DNA of 60,000 nucleotides, from NCBI GenBank assembly GCA_030704615.1, contig CM060733.1:56546001-56606000 (forward strand). Reading direction: 5' to 3'. This DNA comes from Takakia lepidozioides. Its lineage: Eukaryota > Streptophyta > Takakiopsida > Takakiales > Takakiaceae. Below the pieces are notes generated by a model. That model worked only from the letters and a program-made list of their open reading frames with translations, had not been told where the DNA came from and searched no databases. The translations under genes were made by a program, and so were the position numbers. Positions within the stretch are counted from its first letter, which is position 1. Every line of letters starts with the position of its first letter. This document shows, piece by piece, positions 33,243-45,900 of this stretch.

Positions 33243-34023
33243 CACTACAACAGATCGCGGTATTTATGACAATATATATGACTATTCTGCAGTCATAAAC
33301 GGTACATATGACTTCTATGATTGTAAGTCGTGCAAACCAAGTGATATCTCTCACTGCAGTCATGTATATCATACTGCAGTCGCCGCTGCCGCGCCACGTG
33401 GCGAGGCGCAATTGATTTTTTTTTCTTCAAAATAAATAAATAAATAAAATATATGTCAGACGCCGCGTCGTATCGCATTGTGCCACGTGGTATAATATAT
33501 TTTATAATAATAAAAAAGACTACGCGGCAGCCCATCTAAGGTGCCGCGTACTATCCCTAGCTCGCCTACTAACCCTAGGGCCATCTTATCCATTTGATTG
33601 TATTTAGAGGAGTTTGAACCTCCAACCTCTTTACTATAAGAATTATAGTTCACTACCTGCTAACCAATACTCCCATTAGTCATTCATGTGATCATGTGGT
33701 GTTTAATTGTATTATACACACCAAATTACAAAATCCCCAGTAGTCATCATGACTATGTAACCTCATCCATGTACACTGTAGTCATGAAAATGACTATAGT
33801 GGTGAGCTAAATCTGGTCAATTGCCGTTGACCAGCCTTTCGCCCATTTCGGAGCCATGTAGTCATACAGACGACTACGTAAATAGTCGTTTATATGACTA
33901 CAGTCGTATGAACGATTGCGGGAGATCAAATTCATATAGAAACATGGTGCAGTCATGGTCAAAGTCAAGAAAACCATGACTACCACAGTTTGGCAGTCAT
34001 AATTACCGCGATCTATTGTAGTG
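33243..34023. mobile_element. Non-autonomous CACTA element (781 bp) nested in the hAT element
   Basis: The left end starts CACTACAACAGATCGCGG. The right end, reverse-complemented, starts CACTACAATAGATCGCGG; 26 of the first 28 bases match. Both sides are flanked by CCT (33240-33242 and 34024-34026), the 3-bp duplication expected for CACTA elements. Inside are many short TATGACTAC/GTAGTCATA motifs. A tRNA-like B-box (GGAGGTTCAAACTCC) lies on the minus strand near 33610-33625. No coding capacity. Confidence 0.85.
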
Positions 34024-34040
34024 CCTACATCTGTTTTGCT

Positions 34041-34621
34041 TCAATTCCTTCTACTGCTTCGACGGTGGGACGAAGAAGATCCTAATCCTAATGCTCCGAT
34101 GGATTGAAAATCCGGGTCACCCTCTACTTCACCACTATTGCCATGATCAGTGCTGGAATTGTCATCCCTATCTGACCTCATATGTCCAGGCCTTTGAATC
34201 TGCAAGCGACCTCGAACCAGATTTAGTTCTCTCTGAGGTCGACTCCCACTCCGGTCTTGAATACCATCCACGATATCTGGCCTGTTTGTGGGCCAATCGC
34301 CTACAAAAGGTTGGACTGTTCTCCGTCGTGTATGGACTTGGGACGCAATCGACGGTGGTCTCGAAGGAGGTACCGGAGGGGGGTCTGCCTGAGATGGACC
34401 GGCATTAGATGGTCTAGCATGTGAAGAACCACGGGTCTAATGCGCAACACGTTGGTTAAGATGAAGTTGTAGTGGCAGGTTGTCATCATCCGAGGCATCA
34501 ACTTCCGCCCGGTCCAATACAGCAGAATGATGCGTCCGTGTGGAAAACAGATCAACCCTGTTGCTCCTTAATGCCCGCTGTGTTGATGGGGAGCTGGATC
34601 GGTTTTGACATTGTGGTGGAG
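34041..34621 (-). other. Low-complexity tail region after the transposase
   Basis: Minus-strand frames here (34745-34437 and 34271-34041) are Ser/Arg/Asp-rich and may be a frame-shifted C-terminal extension of the transposase. There is no domain to confirm it. Confidence 0.3.
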
Positions 34622-36980
34622 CTAGTCGTATCGGTGAGGCATGATCTCGTCCCGTCGACTGTACAATGGGTTCGACACCATCGTTTGTATGAACAGGGTT
34701 GCGTACGTCGCTCGGTCCTGGAAGTTCATCACCCCTAAGCTCCATTGGGACATTACCGGTGGCTTCAGCGTGTAGTGGGGGCGAGGGTTGACCCCAACTT
34801 CATTTTGAGGACCATGTTCTGGGGATGACACAATTGCAGCTTCACCTTCATCTGCGATACGCACTTCTTCAAGAAGGTCATAAAAGGTTGGCTGGATATA
34901 AACATCATCCTCTGTGAATGTAAACGGGTCATACACATTTTCGGGAACATCGTCGGATCTATCTTCACTATCGGAGGCAGATGATTCCCTCTGAGATGAT
35001 TCTCTCTGAGGCTCAGTATCGTCACTCATCGAATCTACTTCTGAAACAGAGTCTTCGGAATGCAAATTCCTCTCATACCATGCTGCAACATCATCCGTTG
35101 CCCTCTCACGTAGCAGTCGACAATTGATATACACATACACCAATTTGTCAGCCCTCGCGGGATTCAACCTGTTGCGAATCTTGTTGTGAATAAATGAGTA
35201 ACTGCTCCAATTGCGTTCGCAAGATGCGGCAGAGCACACTTGAACAAGAATACACTTCGCAATGGGAGCCAATGTTCTTACTCCACCTCCAATCAGATCC
35301 CACCATTCATTTGACAACATTATTGAGCTCTTTTGGATCCGGCATGTCCTAAAAAAGGTCACAGCGATCTGAGAAGCATTGGTACTCGGATATAGCTCTA
35401 TCTGCATGGTTCGGCGGAGCTAGTCGCATGAGCACTCGCACGAGGCCGGCCTTGGCATCAGCGTCGTCTCGGAGCATGGTATTGTCGAGCAAGAATATAT
35501 TGAGCAAAGCCCCCACATAAATGCAAGTCCGTTCGAACCATCCAACGACGGTCGTAAAATGCATCCTCAGCATTGTCCGCAAGTTCAGGTTCCAAGGAGA
35601 AGGGAGGATGCCTCAAAGATTGGACGTGCTTATCAAGATTTTGCATTAGTAACCATGCCTTGCCCATTACTAGTTGCTTTCCATCAAACTCCCGCAAGAC
35701 GATTAACACCGGCTCTACCATATAAACAAAGTTTTCACATTTCTTCCAGAAACCATCGCTGCGAATGCTATTTCGAACTTTTCGACTTTTGCCCAATGAC
35801 TTGGCTTTTCTGGAGTTCTGCAATGTCTGTGTGTACGCATCACATTGAGGATCGATAATGGTGTGCTCCAGACTGCTCTTCACCGTCACTAATCGATCCA
35901 CCATCAAGAAGTTAGTGACAAAACGAGTTTCGTCTGGATTGCAGAGGCTGTTTTTGGGTTCGTGCCTCCTATATATTGCTAAAGGAATGTGGTGTGTGCG
36001 GATGAACGACACAACAGTCTTCGCTCGCTTGACAAGTTGTTTCGCCCACTGTAATTTTCCTCAATCTTCCAAAATGAGATCAAGGATATAAGCAGCACAA
36101 CCTTGATAGTACATATGGGGATAACGTGCCAACAACATGTCTGCAGTGTTTCTCATGTTAGCGGCATTGTCTGTGCATATTTACACGATTCTATCACTTC
36201 CGACCTGTTCGATGAAGTCTGTCAATAGTTGACATTGATAACGTCCATATTTCTTTTCGCCGCTAGTGTCGACCGATCCCAAGAATTGTTCCCCAGCTGG
36301 ACATACGAGCATGACATTGAACAACGGTCTGTTTGTAACAGAACTCCAACCATCGGCACATATAGTGCTTCCATATTTTCTGATGCACTCGCCCGTCCTA
36401 TTGTTGACATTTTGGGTAAGCTCGATCATGGCGTCTTCTAACAATCAGTGCGGAGATTGTGATAAGTCGGAGGCACGTCCGTGGATTTGGACTCCGAGGT
36501 TGCTCTAACGGCAGAAACAAATGTCGGAAGCCTTGCCACATTAAATGGTATGTTGGCCTCGAAGAAAAAATGCGACCATTTTTTATCCAACTGTCTTTTC
36601 GTAGACAAGTTAAGACCTTCCTTCATGGATTGCTACCGTAATCCTCTACTCCGTTGAAGTGTAGGGGTACAAAGAGGTGTTGAAGCAGGTGTTGCTCCGG
36701 CACAACCCACTTGTCCAAGGACACCCGAAGCCTCACAAGAGTCGCCCTGGGTACCAATCGGGGCATCCTAACAGGAAGATGAAGTGTTCTACTCAGAGAT
36801 CATGTCCAGATCCAAAGACATTGGAATATTGCCTCCACACTGGGCAAAGTGGCTTTTTACCCGCATAGATGATTTATGGCATAAACCCACCCCAACGCTC
36901 TTCAGACCTTTATAGCCGAGGTGAGCGAGCAACCGATCCTTACGATAAGAAAGCCTTAATCCACATAGGTTGCACTCAAC
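34622..36980 (-). pseudogene. hAT transposase (BED finger, catalytic core, dimerisation domain), broken
   Basis: The order on the minus strand is as follows. A BED-type finger (CNLCGLRLSYRKDRLLAHLG, 36975-36890) comes first, then FFFEANIPFNVARLPTFVSA (36626 frame). The core has ADGWSSVTNRPLFNVMLVCP and CTDNAANM, followed by the long frame 36012-35458. The C-terminal hAT dimerisation region has CSAASCERNWSSYSFIHNK and RLNPARADKLVYVYIN (35407-34622). The acidic Ser-rich tail after the dimerisation domain is long for the family. Breaks are TAA at 36181-36183 (fits CAA), TGA at 36061-36063 and a frameshift near 35560. The enzyme would cut and rejoin the element ends; this copy is inactive unless read otherwise. 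Confidence 0.85.
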
Positions 36981-37442
36981 ACTACCAGTGGCACTGACAG
37001 TGTTCGGGATTGTCGTATATCAAAGGCTTCATTCCTCCCTCATCTTCACCCAATATCCACTCCTCTGGGGCCTAGCGATGTAAGCAATAAAAAACAGTCA
37101 CCGGTAAATGAACGTGTTGTGAATGTAGAGTGCAATGCGATAGCCCAACACTTCTACACCTGTCAGCAACCCAAGTGGGTCGATGTGGGTTGTAGTGTTG
37201 AGCTTATACACAATCTGCTGAAGTGGCTTTGGTGGAAGCCACAACGGTAAAATGTGCGCACCCTCCTCTTGGGCTACACTCTCGTTCAATGGAAGAGAAC
37301 ATCCAAAGCAACCTCAAGTATTTGCGCAAAAAGAAGTGAGGAAAGGATGAAAGTGAAATGAAAGTGAAATGAATAAATGAGAAACCAATAGCACCCACCC
37401 GAAAAAGACTGTACAACCATATTTGTTATAATTTTGAAATTA

Positions 37443-38042
37443 AACGACCGCTAATACTACGGTCGCTATTTCTATTTTTATGAAAAATATAATGCGACTG
37501 CCGGTATGGCGGTCGCTTCATTTGTTAATATATTTAAAATAAAACGACCGCCAATATGGTGCTCGCTTTTATTTTTAATATTTTTAAAAAAACGTGACCA
37601 CCAGTAAGGCGGTCGCTTTTAATCTTTATATTTGTCGTTGTTTTTTTAAAATATATATTTGAAATTATCCGACCACCATATGGCGGTCGCTTATTTTTTA
37701 TTTTTTATTTTTTTTGAAGTTATCCGACCACCATATGACGGTCGCTTGTTTTGTATATGTTTACAAAATTGTGCGACCGCCAATACGGCAGTCGCTTGTT
37801 TTTAAAAAAAAAATAGGCGACCGTCAATGCGACCGCCAATCCTTTTAAAAAAAAAAAAAAAATTGAAGCGACCGCCAAGATAGCGGTCGTTATTTCTTTT
37901 TTAATTCAAAAATAAAACGACCGCCAATGCGACCACCAATCTTGTTTTTTTTTAAAATAAATTGAAGCGACCGCCAATTATGGCGGTCGCTATTTCTTTT
38001 TTAATTTTGAAAACAAAGCGACTGCCATAATTGGCGGTCGCG
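37443..38042. repeat. Hairpin array C (right subterminal)
   Basis: About 12 hairpins of the same family at about 50-bp spacing, with more decayed arms than array B. It lies between the transposase region and the right end of the element. Confidence 0.9.
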
Positions 38043-38241
38043 TTCATTTTGTTAATTTTCAAAATGTATTTGTCACCGTCACCGTGTCGGCAACGTGGTT
38101 GCTTAAGTAGTAATATTTTACCTGGTACTATTTTTACCAGAATATTCCTCGAACCTGACGTGACGGAGGTCCCGTCAACATTAGGTCTGACGTGACCTGA
38201 CGCTGACGGACGGACGTGACGCCGATAACCGGGAATCGTAG

Positions 38242-38930
38242 TGACCCCAAGTCATTTTCATGAATCGCAGTTGGAGAGTTGGAGGCTGATGAGATGGAGC
38301 AATGAGCTCTAGCTTCGTAACAAATCTATGAAGCCCAACAATCTTTGTTCTAGATGAGTACGCTGTTTATGTTTGGGGCTTCCAAGGGGGTGGTGTACAT
38401 ACATTACCCTACGTGAGCGAACAGTTTATGGTTGGGCTTTCGTGGTGATTGTGTACATTCGCTACCCTATGGGAGTGTTTTGTGCACACCACCCTATTTC
38501 CATACATATTGAGAAGCTGGGTGGTGTACACGCACTACCCTACATTGAGGAGAGGGGTGATGCATGCACACCATACTATTTCCATATATGTATTGAGGAG
38601 AGGGATGGTGTACACACACTACCCTATACATGTAATGTGAATACAGTAGGGATACTGCGTGTTCATCACCCTACAAGAAACATATGAAAACTTATATACT
38701 TTCAAATACAAAAAATTAGGGTGCATACACCAACCTGTAGAACATACCTTGATATGATCACGGTTGTAGATCACACCCAAAGAGCATAATAAGTGTTTGT
38801 GGATGTAGTTGTAGGTGCGAAGAGAAGATGGCGAGAGAGACACAAAAATAATAATTACTCTTTCCTCTAGAATGACTATACATAGAGGATATTTTAGGTA
38901 AGCATATTACGGGTGCTCTGATACCATGTT
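38242..38930. repeat. Tandem repeat of about 0.94 kb, right part
   Basis: Begins TGACCCCAAGTCATTTTCAT, matching the first copy at 22072. A third partial unit starts near 38744 with ATACCTTGATATGATCACGG. With the inserted element and one target duplication removed, the spacing from the second unit is about 966 bp, close to the 936 bp on the left. Confidence 0.85.
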
Positions 38931-41900
38931 AAAAAAGTAAAAGGTCGGCCAAAGTATATTTGTGTCGATTCCCTATCTATTGTGCGTATTGAAATTTGAA
39001 GGTATGGCAAATTTATTATTGCTTTGGTATACCAAATGTGATTAGTAATTTATGATTAATGATGGGGGATTGGGTCCATTTTTGTCTCTAGTGTTTGGTA
39101 GGAGCCTGCAAGCTTACTTAATTAAATGTCGAGAGTACAAATAGATCATGGTTTTGTTTGAGTAGGTGGATGAGAAGAGCCATAATGGATATGTATTTTG
39201 TTGTCAACTCGGGAGCAAATTGTGCCAGGAGGTCTACTGTTTCAATATTGCCAAGAATTTGTATGTATGGAATGTTGAGGAAGTGTGTAATATGTGCCTT
39301 GAGTACGATTATTCGGTCAATGATGCATGTTTGGATGAGAAAATACGTCGGGGTGGTTATCTTGGGACGATCTGGGTATGTAATGTGAAATAAGAATAGA
39401 GATGTTAAGCTATTGATGAAGGTGCTGAAAATTGTTAAGTTGGTTGACAACTTCAAATTGGCCACTAACTAAATATATGGGTCTCCTATCAAATCCTCAA
39501 CAAGTAGTTGGTGGGCTTGAATTAGATGTTGGCTTTTGGGCTATGAAACAACTAGATTATTTTAGCAAATACCTAGCCCTAAAATGCTTGGGAACGAAAG
39601 ATTAAAAGAAAGTAGCACATGCTTTGTCTTTTCAAAATCGCATAGGTAGTGCCAACAGTCAACGTATTGTGCCCCTTCCATACTCGACATTGTGTCTCTT
39701 CCTTTCTCCCTCACTAACCCACGCTGACCTTTGATGGTAGACTGAGAGACCGATTAGTGTGCATACCCTATTCAGTTTACAATTTTTCTTGTTCGTATCT
39801 TTCCTACCTACATCATATAATTTCAGTTGTGCCCATCTATAGAGACGGTTTGGTGAGTCATAAGCTTTTGACAACACTCATCACTCTCGAGTCTCAACGT
39901 ATGGACCATACTTGCCAAATTCTTTCAAATTACATCCATATTTAATCCAACTAAAACTCGTCACATTTTTTCAGTTTGAAACCAAACAGTTGCAGGAGAA
40001 AAGGGAATGCATATATATTCCACCAAATTTAGCAACCAGATTTGGAGTGGAGAAGGCCAATGCGAGAAGAATTGAGGGCTGGAGATAGTAGCTGAAGCTG
40101 TGGCATCACTATGATTCCAACTTGGAGTCGACACTTCTGTGACTAACTATGGGTAATTCACATATTAATATAGTGGAAGATGGTGGGATGCATAAGAAAA
40201 ATGGGAAAACCTCTTCTTACAAAATAAACATGCATGGGAAAGAAAATAAGAAGTACATTAATGAGAGATGTAGTGAGAGAAATGTTCAATCTTCAGCTTT
40301 ACTCTATTTCCCAACGATGACTTTGAATAAATCATGAAAGAGTAAGAAATAAAGATTAAAGAAATAAATCTTGACCAACCTAAAATCCTAAAAGGATGTG
40401 GATAATGTTTGTTTAAAAAAAAATACAATATTCGTGTAGAAATCAGACCTATAATGCATGTATGACTTCTAAAATCCCTAAAATTTCAAACCCAAAAATT
40501 CTCAACTATATTGAAATTGATGTGTCTCTTGCCCAAAGGTTTGATACTGACAGCAAGTTTTGGAATAAGTTATGTTTGTTATAAAACATTAGCCTTTTCT
40601 CTTCAAGCATCAATGTGGATATATGTAAGGTTGTCCAATAACAAGATAGAGTCGACTCAAGCAAACATAACTAATAGCCACTTCGTGAGGATAGTAACAA
40701 CAAACTTTCGACAACAACAATATTATATTGTGAGTCTGGGTTGTGAGCTTTAGCACAATTCACATTTATGTGTATAAACGTGAGCACTGAGAGAAATAGC
40801 AAGTATCACAATGAGATCCACTAATGCCATGGGATCAAATAATATTTGAGGGCATATAATTGTTGTTGTGAAAACCACAATGATCAGAAAAACATTAAAT
40901 GAGTATACATATATATTTTCTCAAGACATCAATGATTATGAAAAACAAATAATCACCTACATATATTTAAATATCCCTTCAATGTTGCAAAAAAAGTATA
41001 CACAACTAGGCAAATGTAAAAGTACAAGAAACACAGAAGTACAAAGAAATCAATTTTTTTTTAGAACGAAATAAAAACTCTAATATGTAGCCACATTATA
41101 TTTATCTATTTATATTATTCTAGATATATTTTAGAAATGAGATAAGATTGTATGTAATTAATATTATATAAACATTCAGATGTAAAGGGTGGATATCAAT
41201 GCGCATCATTTCTAGGGTATAATATGTGTTTGCTGCTCTAGTTTCCAAGTAAAAAAATTATTTATCATACAGGTTCCCTAAAACAAGATTTATGAAAATT
41301 CTCTTGATAATTAAAAAATATATATTTATACAATTTAACATCTTTAACTTCATGTTCGGAGGGTGAATACATTCATGTGAGGCTGCTCACATTGCATTTT
41401 AATGATGGCACTTATTTAAGCTCTCATGTTTATGAATTTGCTAAGTCCAAGTGTTTCATTTCTGTTAATAACATCACAATTCCACTATTACACACAACTT
41501 AAGATGTGAGCTGCGAGCATCGACCCATGCTCTCGGTGCCAAGCTGCTTGTGGCCTAATATACAAGCAACATTATGAAATACCTAGGTAGTGTAGGAATA
41601 AATTGACAATAGCATAACTCTTACAAACGATGATAAGGTACTAAACTTGAACAACAAATAGGGTAGAAAGGCCTATCTGTTCATCTAACGATGGTGAAAA
41701 ATCTAACAATGAATTTTTGGATTTTTGTCCTTTTTAAAAAAAACAGATAGAATTTATCAGATGCCCCACATCTCGGCGGGCATCCCAATAGACTTCGAAC
41801 TACTTGATTTCATGAAGATTACACAAAGTTTTCAAAATTGAGCCAATCAGAATGCTTGCGTGAACCCTGAGCCCTATGACCAATCATACAATTGGGGGGT

Positions 41901-42931
41901 TTTTGATCAAATAACTGTTTGCCAACTGGCAAAAATGAGCAGTCTTGGGGCTATCAATGGCTGTTCATAGGCCCTAGCTATAGTTATGGGGTGATCGGTC
42001 ATAAGCACACTAACGGTCATGGGCCTCTTTACCCTAGTTGTACAAAGTTAGAATAATATTTTACCATACTTGGAGTTATAAGACACTAAGATTTGAGATA
42101 GTGTTTTTTTTTTTTTTTTTTTTTTGGGTGCAAACACTTCCAAACACGAATTGTACTACATTAATCCTCCCTGACAAGTGCTATTTGGTGGGGGACAGTG
42201 CTCCTATATCCCGCAAAAGACCAGACCTGCCGATGGCAAACCTCGAATTCGGAATATGGCAAATTCTATGTGTCGATACATAGAGAGGTGAGGATTCTCT
42301 TTTTCTTTTCTTTTCTTCCCCCCATACCCCCAATTCTCCCAATAAAACCTTCTACGAAGCATATGGGATGTTTAACGATTCTCGTAGCATACAAAATAGA
42401 TATGTTAAATTTCCTATCCAAATTGGTTGAACTCTTTCCTTAATATTTTTCTGAAATTATTGAAATTCTTTGAATGCTGAAAATTTAGAGCTAATATATT
42501 TTCGTAAAAGGCTACAATGGGGCTTGACCAATGAAAAGTTGCAATGGAAGATAATAAAGAAGCTACTACCCCCCCCCCCCCAACTTTCTAGTTCACCATA
42601 TCATATGAAGCAATGAACACAACTGACCTCAATTATCGTTATGGTTTTTTCTTTCTTTCGAGAAGGTTGGGTATGGAGATGAACATAACACCTGAATTTA
42701 AAATATGGAACGGAAAAGAAACGAAAAATATGCAAGTTACAGATATCATTAGGTTGTCAAAATTGGTTTGGAATATAACTAAAATTTTGTTCGTAATGTT
42801 GAGAGCTGCCTTCTGATACTGTTCCTCTCGCTATCTCTTCCATCCCCACTACCATTTTTTAACATCAAATCTCCTTCACAATGTTATGTGAATTCTCACC
42901 ATTTCATAATTATATGTATATTATGCACCAG
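38931..42931. other. AT-rich stretch, possible retroelement relic
   Basis: A minus-strand frame at 39465-39118 ends its family-like part with LLAQFAPELTTKY and LLIHLLKQNHDL. This loosely resembles the reverse transcriptase/RNase H junction of gypsy-type pol, but the match is weak. The rest is AT-rich, with a long T-run at about 42102-42125, and may be intron or upstream sequence of the gene that follows. Nothing else supportable. Confidence 0.25.
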
Positions 42932-45900
42932 ATAATAAAGCACGAAGTAGCTCACGCCGAATGCCATCGAAGGGCGGAGTACTTGAGCAGACAGCTACAA
43001 AATTGCAAGGCCCAGTTGGAAATGTTGAAGCTCAGTGCTCCAGCTCATGGCAAACCCTACAAGTCTGGTGATTCTCTTTGGTTTTGTTGCATCTAGCCTT
43101 TAACTAACAAACAAATATTTGTATAGTATACGTTTAAATACATGTTAATATATTTTCAAATGTTTGAATTGGCTAGAATCTACAAATGTGACTTTGTTAA
43201 AAGCAATGAAATAATTAATGTGCTGATTTTTTAATCTTCTTAAGCATAGTATTTAATCACAAATGACCTATTATATACTCTTTAAAACTCATACTTTTAA
43301 AAAGGGCTTCAATCCCCCTTTTCGAAAAATAATAAATAATAAAACATTGTAGTTTTGATAGTTTTGGCTAATATGGGGACCAATAGTACTTTAGAATTTT
43401 ATATTTTGAGGGAAATATCTTTACAATTTAGGTGGTTAGATGAATGTAGGTCAGTCATAGTTTTTTTTTTCTAACTAACTGATCAATGTGTCATGTGTCA
43501 TCTCATCAACGATAACAAGGCCCGGGTACTTATGCTAGATCTATCGACTCTCCTCATTCTCCCCGCTCTCCAAAGGTTGGCTCTCCTCGCCCTCATTGCT
43601 CTACAGGGCCTCCAGGGCCTGATAGTTGTGGTCCAATGGTTGGCTCTCATGGCTCTCCAAACTGTCCCAAGGCTTATTCTCCTGGACCTCAGAGGGTTGG
43701 TTCGACTGGTCCTCCGGGAGCTAGCTCTCGGCCACGCTCTCCAAATGATCAATCTCATCACTCCCCAAAGGCACAATCTCCCCACTCTCCAAAGGCTCCT
43801 TACTACCCAAATGCTCAATCTCATCACTCCCCAAAGGCACAATCTCCCCACTCTCCAAAGGCTCCTTACGACCCAAATGCTCAATCTCCTTACTCCCCAA
43901 AGGCTCAATCTCCTCAGTGCTCCTCAAGGGCTTGTCCTCCTGGCTCACCAAGAGCCAACTCTCCATACTCTTCAGGGCATGGGCTCCCAGGCTCACCCAA
44001 AGTTGGTGACTGCCATTGTACAAATAGACCGGGTCCACCTTGTCCAGATACATATCAATCTATGAATGAAAGAGAATATAATGGAGGCAGACGACATGAT
44101 CCACAGTTATTGGATGAACACATTAAGTGCTACCATCCTCGGCTAGTGAAACGATTGGAACCAAAACTTCCGATATCATCACCTAACAGAGGACCTGCGG
44201 ACTCATTCAAGTAAGCAGAGTTTTAAACCCTTGCTTGTAAAACAATAATAATCTATCTCCATCTACCTTGCACAAAACATCATGAATGTACTAACATATA
44301 GTTCTCATTCAAGTAAGCGGAGTTTTAAACCCTTGTTTGTAAAAAAATAATAATCTATCTCCATCTACCTTGCACAAAATATCATGAATGTACTAACATA
44401 TAGTTCGTCTTGTTTAGTATTAGCTAGTAATCGATGCCGACAATATACAAGTGATAAGATGTGACAAAAATTAAGAGTATAATATAAGAAAAAGATGAGA
44501 GTGTTATATATATATGCCTCACCAAAAAAGAAAAATATAATACACACACACGGGATGTTGTCATTTCAAACCAAAAAGAATAAAATTTATCTTCTTTATG
44601 TTGAAAAAGTGGACACTTTAGAATTAAAAAAATTCGAACTTGACATGAAAAACCCAAGAGTAGTACCTCAGCTCAATACAAAAATTATGTATGTAGGAAT
44701 GTATCGGATGGTGGTTATGGCAATAATAGCGGTGGCGATCCTTCATCAGGTCGACATGCATATGATGAAATGAACGATAATAATAGACCTCGGCATTGCA
44801 AAATGGTTGGGCTCTGCAGAAGGCCAGGTTCTCCTGATGATGCTAGCAACTCAGGTGGGGGAGGAGGTGATCACAGGTTTAAGCGGAAGATGGTCGGTAT
44901 GTATAGAAAAGATGATGCTACAGATTCATATAAAGAACCAAAACACTACGGTGGAGGTGGTTCAGGTGGTCGTGGAAGGCCAACATCAGCTAATGCAAAT
45001 AATAAAAGTGCCCTACCCCCAAGTCAACGATACAATTTCTACCGATACTATGGTACGCTTCTCTCCCCACAATGTCATGTTTAACTAAGTCTTGGAGTTT
45101 ATAAATTGCTAGACCTAGAATAATTTGAAATGTAATATTTGTCCAACAACAACCATTTAAAAAAATAATCTATACACATATCCCTATTTATTTATCCCTA
45201 GTAAACATTTTTAGTTCATTTGTGTGTCTTAGGTTGCATATATCCTCATGCATGAATCTATATAAAATACTTCATGAGGTGAATTAGCCGGGGTTTTTTG
45301 TTTGGTTTTTTCTTTTCCCCTCTCATCCTCGAAGTCACAATAAAAGAACGATCCCTCTTCAGTTATTATATATATATATTTTAAAAACGACCGAATATAT
45401 TCTTAAATCATATATATTTTTCATCTCTTGTGAAATATCTTGTTAACTTTTGAGGTTGGATATCGGCTGAAAAGATGGGCATTCAAACATATAAACTAGA
45501 TGAGTTAGTGAATAAGGCTTTACAATAAGATTCCTACTTATACTATGAGGAAATAAAGTATTTGTTTAATTTTTAGTATATTAAACAAACATATGAAATA
45601 GTGATAAACCCTCATTATGTGTTAACTATTAAGAACCTTTCAATATTGTATAGAGAATATGCCTGGGTTCAACATGAGTGACATCTTTTATAATCAAGAG
45701 GGTGATGAGAAGTCATATCATCGAGCCGAAACAGGGGGCTACTTAGAAGAAATTTTTCCTTCTTTAATGTGCCATCGTACTGAGATCACACCCATACCCT
45801 CAGCAGATGGATATGAATCCAATTCAACAGAATGCTCTAATTCTGAAAGAGAAAAGTTTGGGAAAGAACCAACTTGTCCATGTCGTTGGTGCAACTCTGG

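Larger units (their letters stand above)
22954..38233 (-). mobile_element. Giant hAT-type transposon (15,280 bp) with hairpin arrays and cargo ORFs
   Basis: The element is bounded by identical 8-bp copies AATCGTAG at 22946-22953 and 38234-38241; eight bases is the hAT target-duplication length. The ends are imperfect inverted repeats: the left starts CCTAGTTATC and the right, reverse-complemented, starts CCCGGTTATC (8 of 10 match). Both subterminal regions (22971-23030 and 38155-38225) are dense in ACGTCA/TGACGT motifs, as in hAT transposase-binding regions. Removing the element plus one 8-bp copy restores the flanking tandem repeat, whose uninterrupted sister copy lies at 22061 onward. Inside are three hairpin arrays, a kinase-like gene, an unknown ORF, a nested CACTA element and a decayed hAT transposase. 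The strand given is that of the transposase. Confidence 0.85.

Noticed and set aside
33600-33675. tRNA gene on the minus strand inside the small CACTA element.
   Set aside because: A good B-box is present but the acceptor and D stems do not form; treated as a tRNA-like trace.
42038-42443. Phe-rich frames.
   Set aside because: Produced by a long T-run and C-rich tract.
43493-44065. 190-codon Leu-rich plus-strand frame and a 136-codon Arg/Trp-rich minus frame.
   Set aside because: Both are shadows of the Pro/Ser-rich exon; the true frame fits splice phases on both sides.
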